DNA of 64,000 nucleotides from Theocolax elegans (lineage: Eukaryota; Arthropoda; Insecta; Hymenoptera; Cerocephalidae): NCBI GenBank assembly GCA_026168455.1, contig CM047426.1, positions 32,609,058 through 32,673,057 on the forward strand, read 5' to 3'. How positions within the stretch are numbered: position 1 is the first letter of the stretch; each line of letters starts with the position of its first letter. A program made the translations under genes and the position numbers. Below the pieces are notes generated by a model that saw nothing but the letters and a program-made list of their open reading frames with translations, did not search any database and was not told where the DNA came from. Shown here piece by piece: positions 13,801 to 23,796 of the stretch.

Positions 13801-16800
13801 TTAGAATAAAACGTAAAGAATTTTAAAGACAAGAATAATAATTTTATAAATTAAAAAAAAAATTTGTAGAGTTTTGAAAATGTTTATTTTAAAATAATTA
13901 TTTTGCATAACGCAACGCAGGAGCGATACATTAATTTTAGAACTAAGCATAGGACTTTTATGTTTTTCTATTAAACGAGGTAATGTACCAAATTCATTTA
14001 AAACTAAACATTTCACTTTTGATACGATAAAAACAATATTCTATCAGCATTATTTACAATAAATAGATATGAATATTTTTATAAACAAATTAATATATAT
14101 CCGATAAACAATCAACTCACCTTGTATATAAATAAAATTGGATTTGTGGATAAGGGCAAGTGAACGGCGGCTTAGCGCAAGATGTGCTATTGAAGAGATC
14201 CTGCCAAGTCTTTTTATTTTGCGCCGTCACATCGTCTGAAAATAATTTTAAGTAAAAATCAATTGTATTCTTGCCAATGCCTTATACAGTGTAACAATTC
14301 AATTATAATACGCGGCGTAACATCGGAGATAAAGCGAAACGAACCGATAATAAGAAGAGAGTATAAAGATATAAAAAAACGAGGTAAAGGTCGTGAGCTC
14401 TTTTATATACTTATGCATACATAGCATTAGATTAATTCCTTGCTCTTAACGTTTGACGTGCCTGATAATTAAATCAAAGTGTGCGTTCACGGAGAAAGTT
14501 CGCGTAATAGAAATTTTCGAATATTTCAATAATCCGAGTAGCTTTATCGATATTTTCAATCGCGGAAGTTCGATTGTATTCAATTTATGAACAAGAATCG
14601 CTAAATAACAAATTTGCAGTTATATCGAATGTAATTAATCGCGTATACTTATTATATATAATGCAGATATAAGAATTCCGCGGAATTTCTTTATCTTATT
14701 CTGCTTACGTAATTTAAATTTTGGAATTAAAAATCGTTTCACTTTAATTATAGAGTGAAACAAATTTTTACAAATATTGAATGTCTATGAAAATAGGATA
14801 ATTAGAAATATTTATTAATTCAGATTGAAGAAAGTTCCAAAAGGAAAAACGGATAATTACTGCAAAGCGTGCACAATGTACAGTAAAAACCTCTTTGATT
14901 GTAACTGTATGCAATTTGCATGTATTTCTTACAATTGCATGGTTAGTTTTAAAGTTGGTCATTGAGAATAATCTAGTATATAGAAATATGTTTTTTTACT
15001 TTTTCTCATATACAGGGTTACGGAGAAAAATTCACTTAAAAATTTGTTTTAAATTATGTAACAATAATTGTATACATTGTACACTCGCAATATTAAATAC
15101 AGGTTTCAAGAAAAATTTTGCAACAATTTTTTTTGTACAATAGGTGCGATTGCGATACATTCATGTAATTCTTCATTCTTTTCCGTATTGACATGTAAGG
15201 CAATTATGAAAACAATAAATAATGATAGTAGTATTTAATCTCTTGTTAAATAAATCTTTTGTTAATTGTTTGTAATACTCTTAAACAGCCCTGAGAATGA
15301 TTACAATTAAATCCAAAATGTTAAGAGAAAAATCGTGTGCATGAATGAAGTGAAAAAGTGGGTGTCCTTTTTGCAACAACACCGTGAAGAAGAAAATTGC
15401 GGTATACTAGGAATTCATACTTATAGGTATAAGGGTGTGGAATTATATTTTGCGATAACTGTGCCGGAAATCCAAGTAAATAATTATCGGCGGACGATTA
15501 TAATGTCGACAGGTATACACAAAAAACCGTATAGATTCACATACGACGAATATTCTTTTCTGTATTAATTACACCAGAAGTTGTAATGTATAATTGCTAC
15601 AGAAATTAAAGGAAAGTATTAATAATTTTTTAGTTATTGTTTCGCACTTGATGACTGAAAGACTAATACTTAGATATATATATTGCTTGATCTAAACTAG
15701 TTAAACACATAGTCATTTATATAAGCAACTAATATAATTATTCAAATATTTCTATCAATGGTCATAGTCAATTGGATGGAACTAATATACATACAATGGA
15801 TTACTTTGAAATTAGAATATTTTTTTAGTAACCTACTAGTATGTTCACCGGATATATACGACATTAACGACAAACTTAAGGTTAAAATATCCACGAGGAG
15901 TTTCTCAATATTATCATTAGTAATTATCATTACTTTATAATGAAGGTCCTGTGTAAAAGAAATTACTCGTAATGTTTTACTATATAATGGAAGTTGCAAC
16001 TTCATTGAAGTGTAACGTTTACGAAAGATCAACATTTACAATTTTTATGTTTTTCATTTGTATTGAAATTGCAATAAAAACAATATTCTATCAGCATTAT
16101 TTACAATAAATAGATATGAATATTTTATAAACAAATTAATATTATCCGATAAACAATCAACTCATTGTATTAAATAAAATTGGATTTGTGGATAAGGGCA
16201 AGTGAACGGCGGCTTAGCGCAAGATGTGCTATTGAAGAGATCCTGCCAAGTCTTTTTATTTTGCGCCGTCACATCGTCTGAAAATAATTTTAAGTAAAAA
16301 TCAATTGTATTCTTGCCAATGCCTTATACAGTGTAACAATTCAATTATAATACGCGGCGTAACATCGGAGATAAAGCGAAACGAACCGATAATAAGAAGA
16401 GAGTATAAAGATATAAAAAAACGAGGTAAAGGTCGTGAGCTCTTTTATATACTTATGCATACATAGCATTAGATTAATTTCCTTGCTCTTAACGTTTGAC
16501 GTGCCTGATAATTAAATCAAAGTGTGCGTTCACGGAGAAAGTTCGCGTAATAGAAATTTTCGAATATTTCAATAATCCGAGTAGCTTTATCGATATTTTC
16601 AATCGCGGAAGTTCGATTGTACTCAATTTATGAACAAGAATCGCTAAATAACAAATTTGCAGTTATATCGAATGTAATTAATCGCGTATACTTATTATAT
16701 ATAATGCAGATATAAGAATTCCGCGGAATCTCTTTATCTTATTCTGCTTACGTAATTTAAATTTTGGAATTAAAAATCGTTTCACTTTAATTATAGAGTG

Positions 16801-19800
16801 AAACAAATTTTTACAAATATTGAATGTCTATGAAAATAGGATAATTAGAAATATTTATTAATTCAGATTGAAGAAAGTTCCAAAAGGAAAAACGGATAAT
16901 TACTGCAAAGCGTGCACAATGTACAGTAAAAACCTCTTTGATTGTAACTGTATGCAATTTGCATGTATTCTTACAATTGCATGGTTAGTTTTAAAGTTGG
17001 TCATTGAGAATAATCTAGTATATAGAAATATGTTTTTTACTTTTTCTCATATACAGGGTTACGGAGAAAAATTTCACTTAAAAATTTGTTTTAAATTATG
17101 TAACAATAATTGTATACATTGTACACTCGCAATATTAAATACAAGGTTTCAAGAAAAATTTTGCACAATTTTTTTTTGTACAATAGGTGCGATTGCGATA
17201 CATTCATGTAATTCTTCATTTCTTTTCCGTATTGACATGTAAGCAATTATGAAAACAATAAATAATGATAGTATGATTTAATCCCTTTTAATAAATGCTT
17301 TTGTTAATTGTTGTAATACTCGTATAACAGCCTGAGAAATTATTACAATAAATCCAAAATGTTAAGAGAAAAATCGTGTGCATGAATGAAAGTGAAAAAA
17401 GTGGGTGTCTTTTTGCAACAACACCGTGAAAAAAGAAAATGCGTATACTAGGTTAAGAAATGACGCTTTGACGGAATTTATATTCTTTTATGATTTTCAC
17501 GCGTCGACGATTATGAAAGTCGATTCGCATACATGTGCATTCCGAATTTTAATTATCAACTAACGCGGGTGAAATAATTTACCTAAATCATCGTTTATTT
17601 ACATAAAAGTAAATTTGATTTTGTTGACTTAAAAGCGCAATAAAACCATTTAATTTGAAAAGAAAGTGAGATTTGATGTAAGAAGATGATATAGCTTTGA
17701 TGCATTTTACATTTTAGAAAACACTCGATTTACATAATGTCTGAGACATAAGTTATAATTCAATTTTGTTATCTAGAATTTTGATAATTGGACAATTGAC
17801 ATACATACTTTAATATTTAACAATTTTTAGTACAAATTTGTCAAAAGAAATGTGGACACCATTACGTTGCGCTACGAATTAAAATTAAAAATTAGAGAAA
17901 TATATAAACATAAATTATCAATTGCGTTATAAAAATTCAGACCTTTAAATTTATAAACTAAAAAGAAAAAATAATTATAAAGTTGTATATTTATCGGTCT
18001 ATCCGAACTAATCTTATTTTATACTAGAGAATGTTTTATGTACTCTTCGTACAATATCTTCGATATGGTCGAAATAGTACTTAAAGTCTTCTCTAATATA
18101 AAATTAGATTAGTCCGGATAGACCAATAAATATACAACTTTATATACATATCATCGAACGATAAATTGATCTTTTTGAAAAAAATCATTATATTCCTTCT
18201 ACAATAATACATCATTACAAAAAATAAATAATTTTTAAAAATTTTGCAAACATCTCAGGGAATCTATTGAGAGAAAGGCATTTCAATAAAAAAAGCGAAA
18301 AGAAAAAATTAAGGACACGCGGAACCTATTCGCGTATAGTCCGGAAACACTCACCGGACATGCAACCGTGCATTCGAGTTCCTCGGCAATTAAAAACAAT
18401 CGCGCTCTGGAAACTCATCTGCACACGCAGCAATTCATACTTATAGGTATAAGGGTGTGGAATTATATTTTGCGATAACTGTGCCGGAAATCCAAGTAAA
18501 TAATTATCGGCGGACGATTATAATGTCGACAGGTATACACAAAAAACCGTATAGATTCACATACGACGAATATTCTTTTCTGTATTAATTACACCAGAAG
18601 TTGTAATGTATAATTGCTACAGAAATTAAAGGAAAGTATTAATAATTTTTTAGTTATTGTTTCGCACTTGATGACTGAAAGACTAATACTTAGATATATA
18701 ATATTGCTTGATCTAAACTAGTTAAACACATAGTCATTTATATAAGCAACTAATATAATTATTCAAATATTTCTATCAATGGTCATAGTCAATTGGATGG
18801 AACTAATATACATACAATGGATTACTTTGAAATTAGAATATTTTTTTTAGTAACCTACTAGTATGTTCACCGGATATATACGACATTAACGACAAACTTA
18901 AGGTTAAAATATCCACGAGGAGTTTCTCAATATTATCATTAGTAATTATCATTACTTTATAATGAAGGTCCTGTGTAAAAGAAATTACTCGTAATGTTTT
19001 ACTATATAATGGAAGTTGCAACTTCATTGAAGTGTAACGTTTACGAAAGATCAACATTTACAATTTTTATGTTTTTCATTTGTATTGAAATTGCAATAAA
19101 AACATATATTCTTGTATATTTTTTATCGAGTTTTATCCTTATGACTTCTTGACGTTACGTTCGTCAAAGTATTGCATAGAAATTAATTGCATTAAGCAAA
19201 TGAATGTAGTTAAACGAAATATACCTTTATTATTAATTACTAATACGACATTTCTGTTGTAAAAAGTAAAAAATTCAACGAACGTTATTTTATTTTTTAT
19301 AATACATTAAATATATTTAATCACAAATTCTTAAGAAATCAATTTTAAAAAATCTAAAATAATCATTTACACATAAAATATGGTATTCAAAGAAATGATA
19401 AATAAAAATTTTTTAGAAATAACACTATAAGTTGTATACGTCGAAGTTTCTCGTCTTTCCAACCACGACTTTCTCTACTCTCGTATCATTTGGTCTCGGG
19501 ACGTCTTAAAATTTGTCGTACAGGTGTATACATATATATATATACATTCATTCAATTTCCGCGTTTCGAATTTATCAACGCGTTGATTATCATCCTCTGT
19601 ATAAATGAACGAACCACAAAACAAATCATTTCCAATCACGACATTTTCATAAAATGAAAACGAAGTATAAATGAAAGAAGATACACCGCAAAAGAGAAGG
19701 AGCGGGTGGGGGGAAGGATCCATAAGCGCGGGAAATTCAAAGTCGTAAATACCGGCAACTTTTGAATAAAAGAGTTGTATAACTACGTAGAATAAATTGA

Positions 19801-19884
19801 ATGTATCTAATTGAACTTACCAAATTGCCGAAAGCAGATGAGTAGGAAGAATAACAAAGTGGACACCGCGACACTGACCGCCAT
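2927..19884 (-). CDS. Secreted pancreatic-lipase-family lipase / phospholipase A1-like, 7 coding exons
   Basis: Predicted secreted lipase of the pancreatic lipase (alpha/beta hydrolase) family, hydrolysing acylglycerols or phospholipids outside the cell. Minus-strand CDS in transcript order: 19821-19884, 14121-14235, 5148-5296, 4448-4702, 3921-4112, 3139-3307, 2927-3041. All phases match, giving 1059 nt (352 residues). Seen: a signal peptide in the first ~18 residues; HGF oxyanion region at about 93-95; nucleophile elbow GYSVG with Ser172; GLDPT with Asp197; CDH with His265; and the family motif DVIHT. The triad is complete. Only ten residues lie between Cys252 and Cys263, the cysteines that bound the lid in pancreatic lipase (23 there). 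In this family a short lid goes with phospholipase A1-type specificity, so triglyceride hydrolysis is uncertain. No PLAT domain. For exons 1-5 I chose the copies nearest the 3' end (for exon 2, the copy with an intact donor); other copies are listed separately. Confidence 0.92.
3139..3307 (-). CDS. Lipase exon 6 (catalytic His)
   Basis: 169 bases between CATTACAG and GTAAGTG. It encodes TLSCDHTKVTPYYIESI, with the catalytic His after the second lid Cys, then GFWAAPC and the acidic tail of the lipase domain, ending MGEDTPH. Single copy. Confidence 0.9.
3921..4112 (-). CDS. Lipase exon 5 (catalytic Asp), copy A
   Basis: 192 bases between CGACAG and GTAAGTAT. It begins LDPT with the catalytic Asp, then SDAHFVDVIHT and GHADFYVNGG, the beta-strand block of the family. 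It ends at the first lid cysteine plus a few residues. It carries an N-R-S glycosylation sequon. Confidence 0.9.
4448..4702 (-). CDS. Lipase exon 4 (nucleophile Ser), copy A
   Basis: 255 bases between ATTTCAG and GTAATT. It encodes RGDYNIIIVDYGSL, then the nucleophile elbow VLGYSVGAHIAG with the catalytic Ser, ending LGRIT. The leftover G joins the GG of exon 5 to give the Gly of GLDP. Confidence 0.9.
5148..5296 (-). CDS. Lipase exon 3 (oxyanion-hole segment), copy A
   Basis: 149 bases between TTTACAG and GTATAA. The translation contains HPTKIIIHGFGGG, the conserved strand and oxyanion loop of pancreatic-type lipases. Phase: one base completes Arg, and one G is left for the Ala codon of exon 4. 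Confidence 0.88.
5353..5884. mobile_element. Partial left arm of foldback element (unit 1)
   Basis: Matches 9175 to about 9715 of the complete element and then switches abruptly to the lipase exon-5 intron at about 5885. The loop and right arm are missing. Confidence 0.75.
5908..6099 (-). pseudogene. Lipase exon 5, copy B
   Basis: Copy of 3921-4112 at offset 1987 with the coding frame and both splice sites intact. It leaves one base at its 3' end, whereas the next exon downstream (exon 3 copy A) needs two, so using it in series would break the frame. Confidence 0.75.
6435..6689 (-). pseudogene. Lipase exon 4, copy B
   Basis: Intact 255-base copy of 4448-4702, including GYSVG and both splice sites. 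It sits upstream of exon 5 copy B in the right order and phase, so the middle block 3-4-5 is itself coherent. Confidence 0.75.
7130..7278 (-). pseudogene. Lipase exon 3, copy B
   Basis: Intact 149-base copy of 5148-5296 with the same splice sites and HGF motif. It has a few substitutions (for example the codons around residue 20 of the exon). Confidence 0.75.
7335..8140. mobile_element. Partial left arm and loop of foldback element (unit 2)
   Basis: Matches the complete element from its left end into the loop (about 9175-9985), then switches to lipase intron sequence at 8141. It includes the exon-like MDTET cassette on the minus strand. Confidence 0.75.
8276..8529 (-). pseudogene. Lipase exon 4, copy C, frameshifted
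   Basis: 254 bases instead of 255. One C is missing immediately before the GYSVG codons, so the frame changes at the nucleophile elbow and the open frame ends as VLATA followed by a stop. No exon 5 copy follows it before the next repeat unit. Confidence 0.75.
8972..9120 (-). pseudogene. Lipase exon 3, copy C
   Basis: Intact 149-base copy of exon 3, directly beside the left end of the complete foldback element. It is the first exon-3 copy that a transcript coming from exon 2 at 14 kb would meet. Confidence 0.75.
9175..10827. mobile_element. Palindromic foldback element with ~740-bp inverted arms
   Basis: The left arm 9175-9913 and right arm 10085-10827 are near-perfect inverted repeats around a 171-bp loop. 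The ends read GGGTGGTTCTCTGTG and abut (TA)n tracts on both sides, suggesting insertion into a TA microsatellite. I see no transposase. Each arm contains an exon-like piece facing the loop's outer side: AG, ATG, 14 codons starting MDTET, then G|GTAAGTGC. The element sits in the lipase intron between exons 3 and 2. The arms differ by scattered substitutions, so they are not a trivial assembly mirror. Confidence 0.75.
10826..10872. repeat. (TA)n microsatellite at foldback end
   Basis: About 20 AT units directly beside the right end of the element; a shorter tract flanks the left end. Confidence 0.9.
10873..14120. other. Lipase intron 2 remainder, no gene seen
   Basis: AT-rich intron sequence between the foldback element and lipase exon 2. 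A GC-richer patch at about 11390-11600 has open frames on both strands but no splice or family support. The rest is low-complexity. Confidence 0.7.
14121..14235 (-). CDS. Lipase exon 2, copy A
   Basis: Between a TTTCAG acceptor and a GTGAGT donor. It encodes the mature N-terminus, ending in CPYPQIQFYLYT plus AG. The Cys-Pro-x-Pro and F-Y-L-Y-T pattern is typical of the start of the lipase domain. The split AG|A codon restores Arg when joined to exon 3. This is the only copy with an intact donor. Confidence 0.88.
16165..16277 (-). pseudogene. Lipase exon 2, copy B with damaged donor
   Basis: Copy of 14121-14235. The acceptor and most codons are kept, but the 3' end lost two Cs (and an A within the last codons). 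The AAG|GTGAG donor becomes ATGAG with no GT at that place. As written it could not be spliced normally. The short indels also fit sequencing error. Confidence 0.7.
17976..18145. mobile_element. 170-bp MITE with ~55-bp terminal inverted repeats
   Basis: The ends TATAAAGTTGTATATTTAT... and the mirrored ...ATAAATATACAACTTTATA pair over about 55 bases, with the shared core GGTCTATCC. The loop is about 60 bases. TA at both ends would fit a Tc1/mariner-type target duplication. It lies within the extra 975-bp segment present in only one duplicate. Confidence 0.7.
18355..18418 (-). other. Possible alternative first exon of the lipase gene
   Basis: Inside a 975-bp segment found only in the second copy of the 14-19 kb duplication, a minus-strand ATG at 18418 opens 21 codons (starting MSFQSAIVFNCRG) and ends in G|GTGAGTG. 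Length and phase equal those of the signal-peptide exon. It has no hydrophobic core, so a product from here would not be secreted. It may equally be chance or non-coding. Confidence 0.2.
19821..19884 (-). CDS. Lipase exon 1 (start codon and signal peptide), copy A
   Basis: The ATG is at 19884-19882 on the minus strand. The 64 coding bases give 21 residues plus one base, beginning MAVSVAVSTLLFFLLIC, a classic hydrophobic signal peptide. It ends in a consensus donor (G|GTAAGTTC). The single leftover G joins the two leading bases of exon 2 to make an Asp codon. Confidence 0.85.
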
Positions 19885-20088
19885 CTCCCTCGCTCATCCG
19901 GCTTATGATATAACATCGACACCGTTGCGAGAAAAAGCGGGTAAAAGTATCTTCTCGTATCGGATCCTCTCCGCGGCGGATCCTCACGCGCGCGTCCGCC
20001 GTCCGATCACTTAATGCCGAGTCATCGGCCGGCTTCTCCGTACCAAGCCGAGGGGAATTTTAGAAAGTAACAACGCTCCTCTCCTTCT

Positions 20089-20117
20089 GACTGATATCGT
20101 GCGTGCACATGTATATA
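20089..20117 (-). promoter_or_regulatory. Lipase core promoter, TATA box plus initiator (copy A)
   Basis: On the minus strand, TATATA starts at 20117 and an arthropod-type initiator TCAGTC has its A at 20092, 25 bases downstream. This is the right spacing for a focused promoter. It predicts a 208-nt 5' UTR before the signal-peptide ATG with no intron. The elements are seen; the start site is inferred. Confidence 0.55.
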
Positions 20118-20730
20118 TGGCTATACTCAGACGCATGTGAGAAAGAGTGAGAGTAGTATGCCCATGTGCAGTTTTTTTTCTCTCGTTGTGGACAAGGAGT
20201 GGTGGACGCACGACGATTCATTTGCTGATTTCGTGCGCGTTATACGCGATTTTCACTTTCTTCCGGGAGGTTACAGGGAGGAGGACTTTACAACATCATT
20301 TTTTTACCTCGTGGTGGGATTTACGCTTGCGGCTATTGTTGTATTTTAGTTTAAGGGAGGGGGAAGATACTAATACATATTCTATCTTTTTCATTTTATA
20401 GTGGTGTAAGCTTATAATTTTTTATCATGTAGAATTGATCGTATATAGTATATTTAATACACATACAGTGAAAAGCAGTAATAAGCAATTATGCATTCAC
20501 TATTATCAATGTAAATAACATTTTAATTACTGTTTAAAATCAAATGTATAATTAAACATTACCTTTGTATCCTATCAAGAAAACATGGTTAATAAATTAA
20601 GCTACACTCATAATTATATATTATTTCTTCAATGTTTTGAACGTTGAATAAATGGATTCATACTCTAATTCACGAATTATTTTCAAATATTGGTAAAAAA
20701 ATCATATTATGCAGAAAAATTAAAATGTTT

Positions 20731-20990
20731 CCCGCGTAAAAAAATTCATGTGAAAATCATGGCAAAATTTTTTCTGCATATCTTGGTAAAATCGTGGCTA
20801 ATGAGCAAACCATCATTTTGCAAGGGATTTTGCCATAAAATTATTCAATTATAAGAAAAAAGTAATCCTTCGGAGATTCGAACTGAATCTTTTATACCGA
20901 AGTCTTTCGCTTTACCAACTGAGCTATATTTATGGTTTACATCAATATGTTAAATTCAGGTTAAATATAAAAAACAATAGCAGCACACTT
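20731..20990. mobile_element. Half copy of the tRNA-like palindrome with reversed loop
   Basis: The left arm matches 23191-23460, but the following loop sequence (about 20935-20990) is in the opposite orientation to the loop of the complete copy, as if the copy had been read out through the other arm. Confidence 0.65.
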
Positions 20991-22271
20991 CAATTCATTT
21001 TTGGCTATGTCCCCGTTGGGAATTAAGTACATGTCCCCGGATAAAAACCATGAAATCCAAAGGATTTTGGGCCGTAGAATCCAAATCCGTCGGTACATTT
21101 TGCCAAAAAATGGTACTTTTTGTTTAAACCACAATTGTTTAAACAAAATATAAAAAGTTATATTTTCGCATGACAATTTTTTTTCATGAAATTTAGGCAA
21201 TTTTAAGGCGAAAATGCGTTTCCAAATTTCTCTAAAATCAAATTGAAGCAACTAGGAATTTTTTAATTTTTTTTCTCATTTTGTAATGAACTTTAAACAA
21301 TAATATTAACGACAATTTAACTTTTTGAAAATTCAAAATTAGTTTATATTCTTTAAACTAGCATTTATTAAAATAAAGTAAAAAAATATTGAAAATTGCT
21401 CTATTCTCTATTAAATAATTAATAATCTTCATAGAATTTTAAACGTCAAATTTCAGAAAAAGTGGAAGTTGCAACTTCATTGAAGTGTAACGTTTACGAA
21501 AGATCAACATTTACAATTTTTATGTTTTTCATTTGTATTGAAATTGCAATAAAAACATATATTCTTGTATATTTTTTATCGAGTTTTATCCTTATGACTT
21601 CTTGACGTTACGTTCGTCAAAGTATTGCATAGAAATTAATTGCATTAAGCAAATGAATGTAGTTAAACGAAATATACCTTTATTATTAATTACTAATACG
21701 ACATTTCTGTTGTAAAAAGTAAAAAATTCAACGAACGTTATTTTATTTTTTATAATACATTAAATATATTTAATCACAAATTCTTAAGAAATCAATTTTA
21801 AAAAATCTAAAATAATCATTTACACATAAAATATGGTATTCAAAGAAATGATAAATAAAATTTTTTAGAAATAACACTATAAGTTGTATACGTCGAAGTT
21901 TCTCGTCTTTCCAACCACGACTTTCTCTACTCTCGTATCATTTGGTCTCGGACGTCTTAAAATTTGTCGTACAGGTGTATACATATATATATATACATTC
22001 ATTCAATTTCCGCGTTTCGAATTTATCAACGCGTTGATTATCATCCTCTGTATAAATGAACGAACCACAAAACAAATCATTTCCAATCACGACATTTTCA
22101 TAAAATGAAAACGAAGTATAAATGAAAGAAGATACACCGCAAAAGAGAAGGAGCGGGTGGGGGGAAGGATCCATAAGCGCGGGAAATTCAAAGTCGTAAA
22201 TACCGGCAACTTTTGAATAAAAGAATTGTATAACTACGTAGAATAAATTGAATGTATCTAATTGAACTTAC

Positions 22272-22335
22272 CAAATTGCCGAAAGCAGATGAGTAGGAAG
22301 AATAACAAAGTGGACACCGCGACACTGACCGCCAT
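22272..22335 (-). CDS. Lipase exon 1, copy B (duplicate signal-peptide exon)
   Basis: Same 64-base exon as 19821-19884, with identical ATG, reading frame and GTAAGTTC donor. It could serve as an alternative first exon, because it splices to exon 2 in the same phase. It lies inside the 2.45-kb direct repeat. Confidence 0.6.
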
Positions 22336-22539
22336 CTCCCTCGCTCATCCGGCTTATGATATAACATCGACACCGTTGCGAGAAAAAGCGGGTAAAAGTA
22401 TCTTCTCGTATCGGATCCTCTCCGCGGCGGATCCTCACGCGCGCGTCCGCCGTCCGATCACTTAATGCCGAGTCATCGGCCGGCTTCTCCGTACCAAGCC
22501 GAGGGGAATTTTAGAAAGTAACAACGCTCCTCTCCTTCT

Positions 22540-22568
22540 GACTGATATCGTGCGTGCACATGTATATA
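22540..22568 (-). promoter_or_regulatory. Lipase core promoter, copy B
   Basis: Exact second copy of the TATA/initiator pair, 2451 bases away from copy A, with TATATA at 22568-22563 and the initiator at 22545-22540. If the duplication is real the gene has two identical promoters, each with its own signal-peptide exon. Confidence 0.5.
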
Positions 22569-23190
22569 TGGCTATACTCAGACGCATGTGAGAAAGAGTG
22601 AGAGTAGTATGCCCATGTGCAGTTTTTTTTCTCTCGTTGTGGACAAGGAGTGGTGGACGCACGACGATTCATTTGCTGATTTCGTGCGCGTTATACGCGA
22701 TTTTCACTTTCTTCCGGGAGGTTACAGGGAGGAGGACTTTACAACATCATTTTTTTACCTCGTGGTGGGATTTACGCTTGCGGCTATTGTTGTATTTTAG
22801 TTTAAGGGAGGGGGAAGATACTAATACATATTCTATCTTTTTCATTTTATAGTGGTGTAAGCTTATAATTTTTTATCATGTAGAATTGATCGTATATAGT
22901 ATATTTAATACACATTACAGTGAAAAGCAGTAATAAGCAAATTATGCATTCACTATTATTCAATTGTAAATAACATTTTTAAATACTGTTTTAAAAATCA
23001 AATGTATAATTAAACATTACATTTGTATCCTATCAAGAAACATGGTTAATAAATTAAGCTACACTCATAATTATTATATTATTTCTTCAATTGTTTTGAA
23101 CGTTGAATAAATGGATTCATACTCTAATTCACGAATTATTTTCAAATATTGGTAAAAAAAATCATATTATGCAGAAAAATTAAAATGTTT

Positions 23191-23796
23191 CCCGCGTAAA
23201 AAAAATTCATGTGAAAATCATGGCAAAATTTTTCCTTGCAATATCTTGGTAAAATCGTGGCTAATGAGCAGAATCCATCATTTTGCAAGGATTTTGCCAT
23301 AAATATTATTCAAATTATAATTAAAAAAATAATTAAAATTTGTTGCAAACGTATGGCATTTAATTAACTATAATTAAAGAAAGAAAAAAGTAATCCTTCG
23401 GAGATTCGAACTTGAATCTTTTATACCGAAGTCTTTCGCTTTACCAACTGAGCTATATTATTGTTTTATATATAAAATGAATTGAAGTGTGCTGCTATTG
23501 TTTTTTATATTTAACCTGAATTTAACATATTGATATAAACAATAAAATAGCTCAGTTGTAAAGCGAAAGACTTCGGTATAAAAGATTCAAGTTCGAATCT
23601 CCGAAGGATTACTTTTTTCTTTTTTTAATTATAGTTAATTAAATGCCATACGTTTTCAACAAATTTTAATTATTTTTTTAATATTATGGCAAAATCCTTG
23701 CAAAATGATGGATTCTGCTCATTAGCCACGATTTTGCCAAGATATTGCAAGGAAAAATCTTGCTATGATTTTCACATGAATTTTTTTCTACGCGGG
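23191..23796. mobile_element. Palindromic element with tRNA-like arms (complete copy)
   Basis: The inverted arms start CCCGCGTAA on the left and end TACGCGGG on the right, with about 270 bases per arm and a loop at about 23465-23545. Each arm contains a tRNA-like block with a box A-like TAGCTCAGTTG and a box B-like GTTCGAATC. I see no protein-coding capacity and no clear target duplication. Confidence 0.7.
23547..23611 (+). other. tRNA-like sequence in right arm (not a functional tRNA)
   Basis: ATAGCTCAGTTG...GTTCGAATCTCC resembles pol III boxes A and B, but no proper anticodon arm forms. CTTCGG and AGATTC instead pair with GAATCT and CCGAAG, giving a long hairpin. Inverted partners lie at 23391-23456 and 20863-20927. 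Best read as a tRNA-derived (SINE-like) block. Confidence 0.55.

Larger units (their letters stand above)
14028..19097. repeat. Interrupted direct duplication around lipase exon 2
   Basis: 14028-15420 recurs at 16076-17456, and the following 15410-16072 recurs at 18432-19097. The second copy is therefore split by 975 bases (17457-18431) that are absent from the first. Small indels separate the copies, including those that damage the exon-2 donor in the second. Confidence 0.85.
19010..23463. repeat. 2.45-kb direct duplication with lipase promoter and exon 1
   Basis: 19010 to about 20940 recurs at 21463 to about 23463, nearly identical, including promoter, 5' UTR, signal-peptide exon and part of a palindromic element. 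The stretch about 20995-21460 is unique to the junction and has no recognised content. Confidence 0.85.

Noticed and set aside
13593..13826. Open frame of 77 codons in AT-rich intron
   Set aside because: Very biased Phe/Ile/Lys composition expected of AT-rich non-coding DNA.
20137..20401. Plus-strand open frames of 70-84 codons, repeated at 22588-22852
   Set aside because: They sit just upstream of the lipase promoter, overlap in two frames, and show no family motifs. Repetition is explained by the 2.45-kb duplication.
20863..20927. tRNA gene on the minus strand
   Set aside because: Box A and box B resemblances are good but no anticodon stem forms. It lies in palindromic repeat arms and occurs three times, so it is tRNA-derived repeat sequence.
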